Shown here: one piece after another, positions 25,787 to 33,970 of the stretch
Layout: every line of letters begins with the position of its first letter
Position numbering within the stretch: the stretch's first letter is position 1
Assembly: GCA_038993745.2 (NCBI GenBank)
Contig: CP160630.1
Span: 682,001-746,000, forward strand
Direction: 5' to 3'
DNA: 64,000 bases
Origin: Aliivibrio fischeri
Lineage (GTDB): Bacteria; Pseudomonadota; Gammaproteobacteria; Enterobacterales; Vibrionaceae
Notes under the pieces: generated by a model
Databases searched by the model: none
Told to the model about the DNA's origin: nothing
The model's input: the letters and a program-made list of their open reading frames with translations, nothing else
Made by a program: the position numbers and the translations under genes

Positions 25787-26302
25787 TCATAAAACAATAG
25801 CACTCATGTTGATATTAAAATCACCATTATCAATATGTACGGTGTCATTAGAGTTCATAAATTGTTTTTTTACAAAGTTTTCACCAGCGGCTGTTGCTGG
25901 TGTTGCTGACAATTCATAATTTCCCGAAGGAGTTGTACTACAGTATGTTGACATTTTTATATTTTGATTATTTATTTTCCATACTTTTTCTTTTACATAT
26001 GTGTTCTCTGCAACTTTTTCATAATCACTCTGTGTACACGTATTTAACCAATTTTTTCCTTCACCATATTGAACAAAAAAATAGATTCTCTGTTGATTGT
26101 TTTTTGAAAGCGAAACTAGTCCCCCCACCGTAAAAGCTGTTGTTTCGCCTTTATCATTTTTACCATATGCAGATACATCAGCAGAATTTTCGTTGAAAAT
26201 TAATGATTTCCCCCAATCACTTCTATGCCATTCTAATTCAGATAACGCCGATGTTGAAAAAGTGCATATAGCCAACATACAAATAAATTTACCAAACTTC
26301 AT
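25787..26302 (-). CDS. Exported protein with signal peptide, 171 aa
   Basis: A Sec signal peptide is evident at the start (MKFGKFICMLAICTFSTSALS, cleavage after about residue 21). The mature protein is beta-rich with two cysteines (WLNTCTQ and STYCSTT) that may form a disulfide in the periplasm. It has no family I recognise. GGGGGTAAT precedes the ATG. Confidence 0.78.
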   Translation of the reverse strand: MKFGKFICMLAICTFSTSALSELEWHRSDWGKSLIFNENSADVSAYGKNDKGETTAFTVGGLVSLSKNNQQRIYFFVQYGEGKNWLNTCTQSDYEKVAENTYVKEKVWKINNQNIKMSTYCSTTPSGNYELSATPATAAGENFVKKQFMNSNDTVHIDNGDFNINMSAIVL

Positions 26303-26389
26303 ATTACCCCCAATTCAAATATGGTTAAATTATACATACTCTATATTTTTCTTCACCATTGAGTTTAATGATTCGTTTAAATGGCCACA

Positions 26390-26491
26390 TAACGCCGCAA
26401 TAACACGTGCGAACGACCAACTCGACCAAACCAATTATACTTCAAACTACAAACGCCGAGTGTAATTAGCATCGTGTTGATTGCTTTGTTA
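26390..26491 (-). repeat. attC 36 (short type)
   Basis: Arms as in attC 9. Closes non-coding repeat copy E. Confidence 0.94.
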
Positions 26492-26952
26492 CACGATCTT
26501 TGTCAACGCTTCCATTAACTTGATAAAGAATTGATTTACCAAGATTTACTGTAAATTGAGTTTAATTAGACTGGCTCAATTAAGCGAGCAAAATATCATT
26601 TCAACAGCAATAACTGTGAAACGAAACAATCCCTTTTTCTTACACCATTTGTACGATTTGATTTCAGCAAGTTTGGAGCTGATAAACCAAATATCCTTGC
26701 CACAATTGGGATTGAAAATGTGGCAAGCAAAACACTGATACAGGATAAAATGAGGCAAAACCATGAACAATTGAAGCGTGAATTAGTTTCTGAAATCCAT
26801 GAACTTTTGGCAATAATAGTCAATTGCCGAACCTGATGATACAAATATTAAAAGGCAACAAAGAAAAAGGAAATCCACCCTACTTTCACGCCTAAAAAAC
26901 TAACGGTTCAATAACTGAACTGAGCCAAAAAACTGCGTTCTTAGAGTTCGTG
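26492..26952 (-). repeat. Repeated non-coding cassette, copy E
   Basis: Closest to copy B, including the attC-proximal CACGATCTTTGTCAACGC. Minus-strand frames (26576-26770, 26596-26844) again cover the conserved block but are short and unsupported. Confidence 0.78.
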
Positions 26953-27053
26953 TAACGCCGCAATAACACGTGCGAACACCTTACTTTCCAAACCAATTAT
27001 ACTTCAAACCACAAACGCCGAGTGTAATTAGCATCGTGTTGATTGCTTTGTTA
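26953..27053 (-). repeat. attC 37 (short type)
   Basis: Arms as in attC 9. Belongs to ASCH copy 3. Confidence 0.94.
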
Positions 27054-27059
27054 TATTGC

Positions 27060-27524
27060 CTATTGATAAACAACATGAAATCGTTCCAATACAAGAACCA
27101 TGTCCTCACTAGGCTTAATATTTAACTCTGAACATTCAGCAGCAAAGAAACGCCAATGAGCTTCACGCCACCATTTTAATGAACGGTCGCCCTCGCCTTC
27201 TGCATGAGCAAACTCAGCCGTAACTTCGTTATATTTACACGTTTCAACTGAATCTATTTCAATGATACAAATTGGGTTCCCATTCCAATCAACGACCACT
27301 TGTAAATGACCAACAGTTGGCATTGGTTCTTCACCAGATTCATACCAAACATTTAAGCTACAAGTTGCTGTCTTTTGACCAATTCGGATTAATTCTGCAC
27401 ATAAATTGGCATTATGCTCATCAGCGCAGAAATAGTCAGAACTGAATGATTGATATTTTTTACGCTCAGTTTCAGAAAGTGAACTTAGGTACTTATTCAA
27501 GTAGATTTGAGACTGTTCTTCCAT
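27060..27524 (-). CDS. ASCH domain protein, 154 aa (copy 3)
   Basis: Differs from 11363-11827 at only a few residues (ETERKK for EIEREK and NGNPI for NGKPI). The 30 bases before the ATG are also the same as in copies 1 and 2. The attC after the stop is of the short class, while that of copy 2 is mixed. Confidence 0.9.
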   Translation of the reverse strand: MEEQSQIYLNKYLSSLSETERKKYQSFSSDYFCADEHNANLCAELIRIGQKTATCSLNVWYESGEEPMPTVGHLQVVVDWNGNPICIIEIDSVETCKYNEVTAEFAHAEGEGDRSLKWWREAHWRFFAAECSELNIKPSEDMVLVLERFHVVYQ

Positions 27525-27551
27525 GAAATCCTCTTAATTATTTTCGCAATA

Positions 27552-27652
27552 TAACGCCGCAATAACACGTGCGAACGATTTACTTTCCAAACCAATTATA
27601 CCTCAAACCACAAACACCGAGTGTAATTAGCATCGTGTTGATTGCTTTGTTA
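27552..27652 (-). repeat. attC 38 (short type)
   Basis: Arms as in attC 9; CACCGAGTG inside. The 3' end of the gene at 27627-28181 runs about 26 bases into it. Confidence 0.94.
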
Positions 27653-28181
27653 TGCCCAATTGTTGAGGGTAATTACTTAATTTGGTCTGTAAATGATTCA
27701 AAGATTCAATTACTTCTGTTTTTCTTTCGATAAATGCATACAAACCAACTTTTGCATTAGATGTTCTAATATAATCAAAACATACACGACCAAAGTTATC
27801 CTCGTTACTTTCAAAGTTAATAAGATCAGGTGTTAATTCTGGCGTATACATTAAAATTAGAAGTCTCAATTTCATTTTCAGTTCTAAAATATCCTTTAAA
27901 CTTTTATCAGAAGCTTTTGCTATAACTTTCATTCGTTCTAACGGAATATCATTAAAATCAGACTCTTTAATCAAGTTATCTTTTATCAAGATCATTCTAA
28001 TCTGAAGTAAAATCTCGAAAATCTCTTCAACCTTCTTTAGCTTTTCTTGTCTAATTATCGAGTTTTGTTCATTTCTATGATCAGCTCTCGTACGAAAAAA
28101 CAAACAAAATTGACTGAAAATAACCGCAAAAAAAGCAATTAATGCAGCTATGATTTCTTTCCACTCTTTGAGTTCACCCAT
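27627..28181 (-). CDS. Membrane-anchored helical protein, 184 aa
   Basis: Starts MGELKEWKEIIAALIAFFAVIFSQF: a transmembrane segment at residues 8-28, then a long charged helix (RADHRNEQNSIIRQEKLKKVEEIFE) and a helical domain. The last eight residues (ITKQSTRC) are encoded by the arm of attC 38, so the natural stop was lost or the cassette joined at this point. Same layout as 2658-3479 and 17370-18026. Confidence 0.7.
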   Translation of the reverse strand: MGELKEWKEIIAALIAFFAVIFSQFCLFFRTRADHRNEQNSIIRQEKLKKVEEIFEILLQIRMILIKDNLIKESDFNDIPLERMKVIAKASDKSLKDILELKMKLRLLILMYTPELTPDLINFESNEDNFGRVCFDYIRTSNAKVGLYAFIERKTEVIESLNHLQTKLSNYPQQLGITKQSTRC

Positions 28182-28208
28182 TCTATTTCTCACTACTATT
28201 TAAGGGCA

Positions 28209-28327
28209 TAACGCTTGCATAACACGTTTATTACTATGCCAATCAACCTGAATTAACCGCCTTAATCACGAAACCCAAGGCAAACCCAGAACGCCGAGTG
28301 TAATAAATCGTGTTGATGCATTTGTTA
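28209..28327 (-). repeat. attC 39 (TTTATTA type)
   Basis: As attC 14. Belongs to 28325-29008. Confidence 0.95.
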
Positions 28328-29008
28328 ACAGAACAATAAATTATAATTTCGACGCGCTTTTAAATATTCATTTAATACAGATTGTTGTTTTTGATGTAAT
28401 TCTTCTGGTGAATCATAGAAATAATAACGACTTGGTTCATTACTTAACTGAGCAAGTTCTCTATCATGCTGACTTCCTATCGTTTCTCTATATAAATAGT
28501 AAAAATTACTCGGTAACTTAATATAGAAAACTTCGCCACTTGTTAAAAAAATTCCTATATGACATTTAGGCATTTTTACCGGCTTTATAATATTACCTTC
28601 GTCGTTATACGGAAGAAATTTTTTGTATTGCATTTCAATACTATCAAGTTCGATTTCAATTTTCCTTGAATCACTATTTGGAAATAATTTTAATTTTTCG
28701 ACATCAAACTCATCATTTTCAAAATACCATCGAATTAAATCGCCCCAATAACCACTATCGTATTCATCTTTAATTGAAAAAAGACCTTTAACGACTAAAT
28801 TAACCTTTTCAATTTCAACGTAGACATGGCCACGATTTAATATCGTTAGCTCAATATTATTATTAAAACAACATTTCATTCTTATCAATAATTTAGCTTT
28901 GCGTGCTGATGTTGATAAATAGAGAGATGTCGCGACAGCTAAAAATGTTGCTATTCCAGCTACCCACGTACCAATCATTGCCCAAAATGCGATTTGACTA
29001 TCAGCCAT
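28325..29008 (-). CDS. Membrane-anchored cassette protein, 227 aa
   Basis: One transmembrane helix at about residues 9-31 (WAMIGTWVAGIATFLAVATSLYL), then a soluble beta-rich region (IELTILNRGHVYVEIEKVNLVVKG) resembling uncharacterised proteins with a membrane tether and an Ig-like or sensor domain. No family named. Stop at attC 39; the ATG at 29008 has GAGGGTAAT before it. Confidence 0.72.
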   Translation of the reverse strand: MADSQIAFWAMIGTWVAGIATFLAVATSLYLSTSARKAKLLIRMKCCFNNNIELTILNRGHVYVEIEKVNLVVKGLFSIKDEYDSGYWGDLIRWYFENDEFDVEKLKLFPNSDSRKIEIELDSIEMQYKKFLPYNDEGNIIKPVKMPKCHIGIFLTSGEVFYIKLPSNFYYLYRETIGSQHDRELAQLSNEPSRYYFYDSPEELHQKQQSVLNEYLKARRNYNLLFC

Positions 29009-29031
29009 TAATTACCCTCAAATTGTTCTGT

Positions 29032-29150
29032 TAACGCCTGCATAACACGTTTGCTACCATGCAAATTAAGCTCAAATTTACCACTTAACACGGTAAACTT
29101 AAAGAAACCTAGAATGCCGAATGTAGCAAATCGTGTTGATGCATTTGTTA
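29032..29150 (-). repeat. attC 40 (TTTGCTA type)
   Basis: Belongs to 29148-29648. Confidence 0.95.
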
Positions 29151-29648
29151 TATTTTTTTCTGAAAGGCACAAGAAACGGACTCACTTACTGCTGCAAAAT
29201 CATCTAATTTTCGATTATCTTGTTGAATTCCAATAACCCCCTTATCTAGAGTAACAGGTTCTGGTTCTGGCATTGCCTCAAACTTCAATATTATACCTGT
29301 GGTGATAAAACCACCTGTTAGCGCAGAGCCAACAATAGATACCATCTGACCAAACCAACTTACATAGCTACTTATTGCTGTTTTTAGATGCTCTCCTGCA
29401 GTTTTCACTGCTTCACTATTACTTTCTGAGTCTATATTAATAAACAATAAGTCTTTAACTTCCAAGCTTGCGATAGAGAAAAATGCCGTAACAAAGCCAA
29501 TATATATACCAGTATGTATAAGGCGATTTGATTTTGGCATTTTACGTATTCTACGATTGAACAAGATTAATTTAAGAATCATAATCACAGCGAAAAGCCA
29601 TATAAGGAAATAAACTGGGATTTTTGTTAGTGCTTCTTCAATGTCCAT
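29148..29648 (-). CDS. Three-helix membrane protein, 166 aa
   Basis: Hydrophobic segments lie at about residues 10-30, 44-62 and 98-120, with a basic loop (NRRIRKMPKSNR) after the first. The C-terminal 40 residues are soluble and charged. AGGA precedes the ATG at 29648; an ATG two codons upstream is possible. No family recognised. Confidence 0.72.
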   Translation of the reverse strand: MDIEEALTKIPVYFLIWLFAVIMILKLILFNRRIRKMPKSNRLIHTGIYIGFVTAFFSIASLEVKDLLFINIDSESNSEAVKTAGEHLKTAISSYVSWFGQMVSIVGSALTGGFITTGIILKFEAMPEPEPVTLDKGVIGIQQDNRKLDDFAAVSESVSCAFQKKI

Positions 29649-29668
29649 AACCATCCTAAATAAAAATA

Positions 29669-29789
29669 TAACGCCTGCATAACACGTTTGCTACCATGCA
29701 GACCTAGCTGAATTTTAACGCCTTAATCACTGAAACTAAAGGCAAACTGACAACGCCGAGTGTAGCAAATCGTGTTGATGCATTTGTTA
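29669..29789 (-). repeat. attC 41 (integrase-proximal site)
   Basis: Last recognisable attC before intI. Its right end TTTGTTATATTTACAATTT includes one copy of the 17-bp repeat that also occurs inverted after the NACHT gene. Confidence 0.95.
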
Positions 29790-29801
29790 TATTTACAATT
29801 T
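29785..29801 (+). repeat. 17-bp inverted repeat, left copy
   Basis: TGTTATATTTACAATTT. Its exact reverse complement is at 31654-31670, flanking the NACHT gene. Confidence 0.9.
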
Positions 29802-29925
29802 ATCCCATACACTTTCAATACATCACTTAGTTTCCAACTAAATTCTTCTTTTAAAGGATATACTGTAGACTCAACTTGTTGATTTGTATAAGATACATAT
29901 CCTTGATTATAAATGAAAAATAAAT

Positions 29926-31662
29926 ATGAATAGTTTAATAACAGCTGTTGGTATCGGAGTAATTGCTGAAACGTTCAAACAACTTACCACCAAAGTGTTT
30001 GAGAAAGATTGGCCAATATTTACAGATCAAGGAAAACGTATATCAAACCAGTTTTTCGATCCCATTATTAGAGAACAATACATAGAAAAAATTCTATATA
30101 ATCAATTACACTTCCGAACATTATCTAGCCCAGAAAGCGATGTTTATATCGATAATGTTTATTACCCGATTAGAATGAAATATTCCACATATTCTGGCCA
30201 ACCTTTAGAATATACAATTGATGACGATTTTAAAATTGAGTATATGGGAATACTCAATATCATTGGACTTGCAGGTCAAGGCAAAAGCACTGTTATGCGT
30301 AAGTTTATTCTTGAGGAGTCTCGACGTGCCAAACGAATGCCTATTTTCTTAGAATTAAAGAGAGTAAAAGCTGGAGATATATTAACTTCTATAATGGATA
30401 TGCTAAAAGCAATCGGAATAAAAATTACTTATAAAGATCTAGAATTTTTACTAATGAGTAAAAAAATAGTTTTGATTTTAGATGGTTTTGATGAAATTCA
30501 CCCTGATCTACAAATAGACACTTTAGATAGCATAAACTCAATACATATCCGATTAAAATGCCCCATAGTTATAACATCAAGACCTGGTTCACACGCATGT
30601 AATTGCGCTGGTGTATTAAATGCAAATTTACAGTTTTTGAATAAAAATGAAGTTATTCATTTATTAAAAAAACTAGCTAAACCTGAAGAGCATAAAGGCT
30701 TAGTTCGAATTATTAAAAACAACCCTAGTTTGATTGAGGCAATTCAAACTCCTATTCTTGTTAGTTTATTCTACGTTTGTTATCCACATTGGGATGAAAT
30801 CCCAACGAATACACAACAATTTTATTCTAAATTGTTTAGTACGTTATATACTAGACACGATGAACTAAAAAATACACCTCGCTATCATAAAGCTAAACTA
30901 GACTCTATAGATGCTGTTAATGCTTTTTCTACAATCTGTTTTGAAGGAATTAAAAATGCAGAGTATGAATTTGGTGAAGAAAGACTTTTAGAAATAGCTA
31001 AAATAAGCGTACAAAAACTAAATCTACAAGCAAGTGCACAAAACGTTATTAAGGATATTGTTGAGATTACAAATTTAATAAAAAAGGATGGGTTTGATAA
31101 GTTTGTATTTCTCCATAAATCAATACAAGAATACCATGCAGCTAGATACATACAAAAACTAGTTATAAATGAAAAAATTGATATTTATACTGATATTTAT
31201 AATAAAATTGAAAGTTCCATTTATGACAATGTCATATTATTTTTAAAGAACATTGATAATGTGAACTATAGACACTACCTTTTAGAATACGCCTATAAAA
31301 AGAATAAACTTAATCTTTTGTTTATAAAGGATAGAACTTACACATTAAAAATAATTAACTTACTTTTAAAAAACACATTAATATACATAGATAGATGGAA
31401 AACAATAAAAATAGAATATATTGGGGAAAACATTCATCTAACAAAGATAGAAAAAATAGCAGAAATACTATCAATACCTATCACTCCACTTAAAATAATA
31501 ATTGACAAGGAAATAATTAAAAAAAACAGTTTATCAATTAGTCAAGATAGGAAAATAAGTGTTTTAGAAATTATAAGTAATGACGAAGATTTAAGGAGCA
31601 TACTTTTAAAAGCAATTAACACTCAATTCATTGAACCTATAATTCGTGCTTGGAAATTGTAA
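29926..31662 (+). CDS. Bacterial NACHT (NLR-like) ATPase, 578 aa
   Basis: Walker A is at residues 114-122 (GLAGQGKST), Walker B and the NACHT-type acidic motif at 181-191 (IVLILDGFDEI), and a sensor SR at 218-219 in IVITSRPG. Residues 1-100 lead into the NTPase; the C-terminal half is helical, and I see no clear repeat array or nuclease domain. NACHT proteins of this kind have been described as phage-defence NTPases. The gene is AT-rich, has no strong ribosome site, and reads toward intI, against the other cassette genes. It is bounded by a 17-bp inverted repeat whose right copy overlaps its stop codon. Confidence 0.88.
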   Translation: MNSLITAVGIGVIAETFKQLTTKVFEKDWPIFTDQGKRISNQFFDPIIREQYIEKILYNQLHFRTLSSPESDVYIDNVYYPIRMKYSTYSGQPLEYTIDDDFKIEYMGILNIIGLAGQGKSTVMRKFILEESRRAKRMPIFLELKRVKAGDILTSIMDMLKAIGIKITYKDLEFLLMSKKIVLILDGFDEIHPDLQIDTLDSINSIHIRLKCPIVITSRPGSHACNCAGVLNANLQFLNKNEVIHLLKKLAKPEEHKGLVRIIKNNPSLIEAIQTPILVSLFYVCYPHWDEIPTNTQQFYSKLFSTLYTRHDELKNTPRYHKAKLDSIDAVNAFSTICFEGIKNAEYEFGEERLLEIAKISVQKLNLQASAQNVIKDIVEITNLIKKDGFDKFVFLHKSIQEYHAARYIQKLVINEKIDIYTDIYNKIESSIYDNVILFLKNIDNVNYRHYLLEYAYKKNKLNLLFIKDRTYTLKIINLLLKNTLIYIDRWKTIKIEYIGENIHLTKIEKIAEILSIPITPLKIIIDKEIIKKNSLSISQDRKISVLEIISNDEDLRSILLKAINTQFIEPIIRAWKL

Positions 31663-31670
31663 ATATAACA
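31654..31670 (-). repeat. 17-bp inverted repeat, right copy
   Basis: AAATTGTAAATATAACA on the plus strand; contains the NACHT stop codon TAA (31660-31662) and then ATATAACA, the same bases that begin attC 41 when read on the minus strand. Confidence 0.9.
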
Positions 31671-31957
31671 TTTAATTATACCCACCACATTCGTAATCTC
31701 TACTGAATATATTTCTGTACGTATAAACTCAACATTCTATTTCAAAACCAATAACCTAACACCTAAAACCACTAAAACTTCAAAAGAATTATACGTAATT
31801 GATTCGTATATCTCACTTTTAGCCTCACATGCATGTAACTGATTAAACTGACAATTCCATTAAAATTTAATCTAACCTTCAAATATACGAACCCAAATTG
31901 AAACTCTAGTGAGGTGACTTACACTCAATACACTATTAACCACTACGAACAAAGCAA
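31663..31957. other. Region between the NACHT gene and intI; probable attI and intI promoter
   Basis: No gene. Two RYYYAAC-type integrase core sites are present on the plus strand: ACCTAAC at 31754-31760 (with TAAAACCACTAAAAC beside it) and ATCTAAC at 31870-31876. The first, about 200 bases from intI, is the better candidate for attI because it has TAAAAC repeats on its intI side, but I cannot prove the crossover point. No good LexA operator is visible. The cassette promoter should also lie here, reading leftwards. Confidence 0.5.
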
Positions 31958-32941
31958 ATGGATATCCCATTAGATCTTAAACCAGATTCACAACGCTTCA
32001 CCGATCAACTTCGAATTTTCATTCGAACACGTGCGCTAGCCTATAATACAGAGAAACAATACATATATTGGATAAGTTGCTTTATTCGTCATAACAACTA
32101 CACATCAAAAGACGAAATTAACGCCTTTGATATACCAGCCTACCTTGAGCACTTAGTCGTAAAACAAAACGTATCGCCAAATACCCAAAAAACCGCATTA
32201 AACGCACTCATATTTTTATGTCGCGAATACCTACAACAACCTGTCGATAATCTTGAATTTAAACGTTCTAAAAAAGCCACTAAATTACCAACTGTATTTA
32301 CTCATGGTGAAGCCATCTCCGTTATAAATGAACTTAACCACCCCACTAAGCTGATTGCACAACTTATGTATGGAAGCGGTTTACGAATAAACGAAGCATT
32401 AAGGCTAAGAGTAGATGACATCGATCTTATCCATAAAACCATCACCATAAGAAACGGGAAAGGTAATAAAGACAGGACTACTGTACTACCCGAGATCATC
32501 ATTTCAGAGCTGAAAACGCAACTCGCGTTTGTAAAACAACAACATAAAATGGATGCAATAAATGGGGATGATGAAGTCTATCTACCTAATGCCATTGCAA
32601 AAAAATACCCTCACAGAGCAAAAAGTTATGGTTGGCAATATGTGTTTCCTTCAAAACAGATCAGTAAAGATCCACGTTCAGGTCAGCGTCGTCGGCACCA
32701 CATGTTAGATAGAAGCGTTCAAAAACAAGTAACTAATGCAATAAAAAAACTTAAGATAGATAAGAAAGCCAGCAGTCATACATTCAGGCATAGCTTTGCG
32801 ACACGAATTTTAGAACGGGGTGGAGACCTAAGGACAATACAAGAATTATTGGGTCATTCTGATATCAAAACGACCCAAATTTATACTCACGTAATAGGTT
32901 TACACTTCTCAGGAACGAAAAGCCCATTAGACTTTGATTAA
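31958..32941 (+). CDS. intI: Integron integrase IntIA-type, 327 aa
   Basis: Tyrosine recombinase of the chromosomal-integron class. Catalytic residues: R143 (GSGLRINEALRLR), K171 (GKGNKDRTT), H274 and R277 (HTFRHSFATR), H300 (LLGHSDIKTT) and Y309 (IYTHV). Between K171 and H274 it carries the IntI-specific insert (about 205-250, YLPNAIAKKYPHRAKSYGW), which separates IntI from XerC/D. It cuts and joins attC and attI sites. It is divergent from the array, as in other sedentary integrons, and appears complete and probably active. Confidence 0.97.
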   Translation: MDIPLDLKPDSQRFTDQLRIFIRTRALAYNTEKQYIYWISCFIRHNNYTSKDEINAFDIPAYLEHLVVKQNVSPNTQKTALNALIFLCREYLQQPVDNLEFKRSKKATKLPTVFTHGEAISVINELNHPTKLIAQLMYGSGLRINEALRLRVDDIDLIHKTITIRNGKGNKDRTTVLPEIIISELKTQLAFVKQQHKMDAINGDDEVYLPNAIAKKYPHRAKSYGWQYVFPSKQISKDPRSGQRRRHHMLDRSVQKQVTNAIKKLKIDKKASSHTFRHSFATRILERGGDLRTIQELLGHSDIKTTQIYTHVIGLHFSGTKSPLDFD

Positions 32942-32947
32942 CAATAA

Positions 32948-33121
32948 TTACATTTCATATTGGCGATGTTTTAGTGAATAGAAAATAGCTCTAATCGCTT
33001 TCGCCAAAAAGAAAACAGCAACAACAACAAAAAGCTTACTAACAATAAAGCCCGGAGTTAAATAAGAAACAATCGCACAAAAAGCGCCAATTAAGGCCGA
33101 TAACATCCACTCTTTTTGCAT
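32948..33121 (-). CDS. Small two-helix membrane protein, 57 aa
   Basis: Reads MQKEWMLSALIGAFCAIVSY, then a second hydrophobic helix FIVSKLFVVVAVFFLAKA, and a basic tail. The ATG lies just two bases after the stop of the HDOD gene, so both are probably on one transcript. No family known. Also the last gene before intI on the other strand, in a convergent arrangement with it. Confidence 0.65.
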   Translation of the reverse strand: MQKEWMLSALIGAFCAIVSYLTPGFIVSKLFVVVAVFFLAKAIRAIFYSLKHRQYEM

Positions 33122-33123
33122 GA

Positions 33124-33948
33124 TTACACAACTAATCGAGCCATTTCGACACCCGAACCTCTTACTTCATCAATGTGCTCAATCACATTCTCATTCACAA
33201 ATAAAATATCCACTTCGATCTGCTCAGAAAGCCATACTTTTTTAGCATCACGTGTTTCAAGTTTATCCCACTCACGATTAATCGCATTCGCCAAACGAAC
33301 CGTTGCTGCCAGTGGAGAATAAATGTTATCAACTTTTGGTTCGTATTGTTCAGAAATAGCAAAAACCAATTCTTTAGAGAAACTCCAACTCTCAGCCAAT
33401 TTAGCTCCTAAAACAGCACTGTCCGTATTGATAGTTGAACGTTGTGCACTAACTTTCGAGCTACCCGCTTCCATTTTCTCAAAGATCTCAGGAACTTTAT
33501 CTGCCATAACGGTATAAATCATCAAATCACCGATGTTATGCAGCATACCCGCAGTAAAAGCGTCATTAGAGTTAACTGAACAACTTTCACCAATAGCCTT
33601 ACTTAATACCGCAACTTCAAAAGTTTCTTGCCAAAAATTTTCTAGATCTATCACTTCTACATAAGGAAAAGCACTGACAAGCGAAGAAGCAATAATCAGA
33701 GTTTTAAGCGGCTCAAGACCTAAGCGTACAACCGCTTGGTTAACTGATGATACGCTCTTACCACGCGAGAAATGCGCAGAGTTAGCCAAACGTAATACAC
33801 GACCACTCACCACTTGCTCAAGTGAAATTGTTTTTGATAAATCTTGCAACTCAACGTCAGGATCATTTACCAATTCCATCATTTCACGGATCACTTTCGG
33901 AATTTTTGGTAACTCGTGAGCATGACTTAAAATTTCATTTTGTTCCAT
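33124..33948 (-). CDS. HDOD domain protein, 274 aa
   Basis: HDOD (HD-related output) domain: starts MEQNEILSHAHELPKIPKVIRE and has ISLEQVVSGRVLRLANSAHFS, then VNQAVVRLGLEPLKTLIIASSL and AGMLHNIGDLMI, where the metal-binding HD pair of true phosphodiesterases is replaced by HN. HDOD proteins act in signalling, often linked to motility or stress, without cyclic-di-GMP hydrolysis. GGAG lies before the ATG at 33948. Confidence 0.9.
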   Translation of the reverse strand: MEQNEILSHAHELPKIPKVIREMMELVNDPDVELQDLSKTISLEQVVSGRVLRLANSAHFSRGKSVSSVNQAVVRLGLEPLKTLIIASSLVSAFPYVEVIDLENFWQETFEVAVLSKAIGESCSVNSNDAFTAGMLHNIGDLMIYTVMADKVPEIFEKMEAGSSKVSAQRSTINTDSAVLGAKLAESWSFSKELVFAISEQYEPKVDNIYSPLAATVRLANAINREWDKLETRDAKKVWLSEQIEVDILFVNENVIEHIDEVRGSGVEMARLVV

Positions 33949-33970
33949 ATTCTTTCTCCACAACAAGTCG

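Noticed and set aside
178..29789. Regularly spaced repeats that could be taken for a CRISPR array
   Set aside because: The repeats are about 100-120 bp, imperfectly palindromic, separated by whole genes, and lie next to an integron integrase; no cas gene is present.
31839..31854. LexA-box-like sequence upstream of intI (CTG-N10-CAA)
   Set aside because: One of the six fixed bases is wrong and the centre does not look like a Vibrio LexA site.
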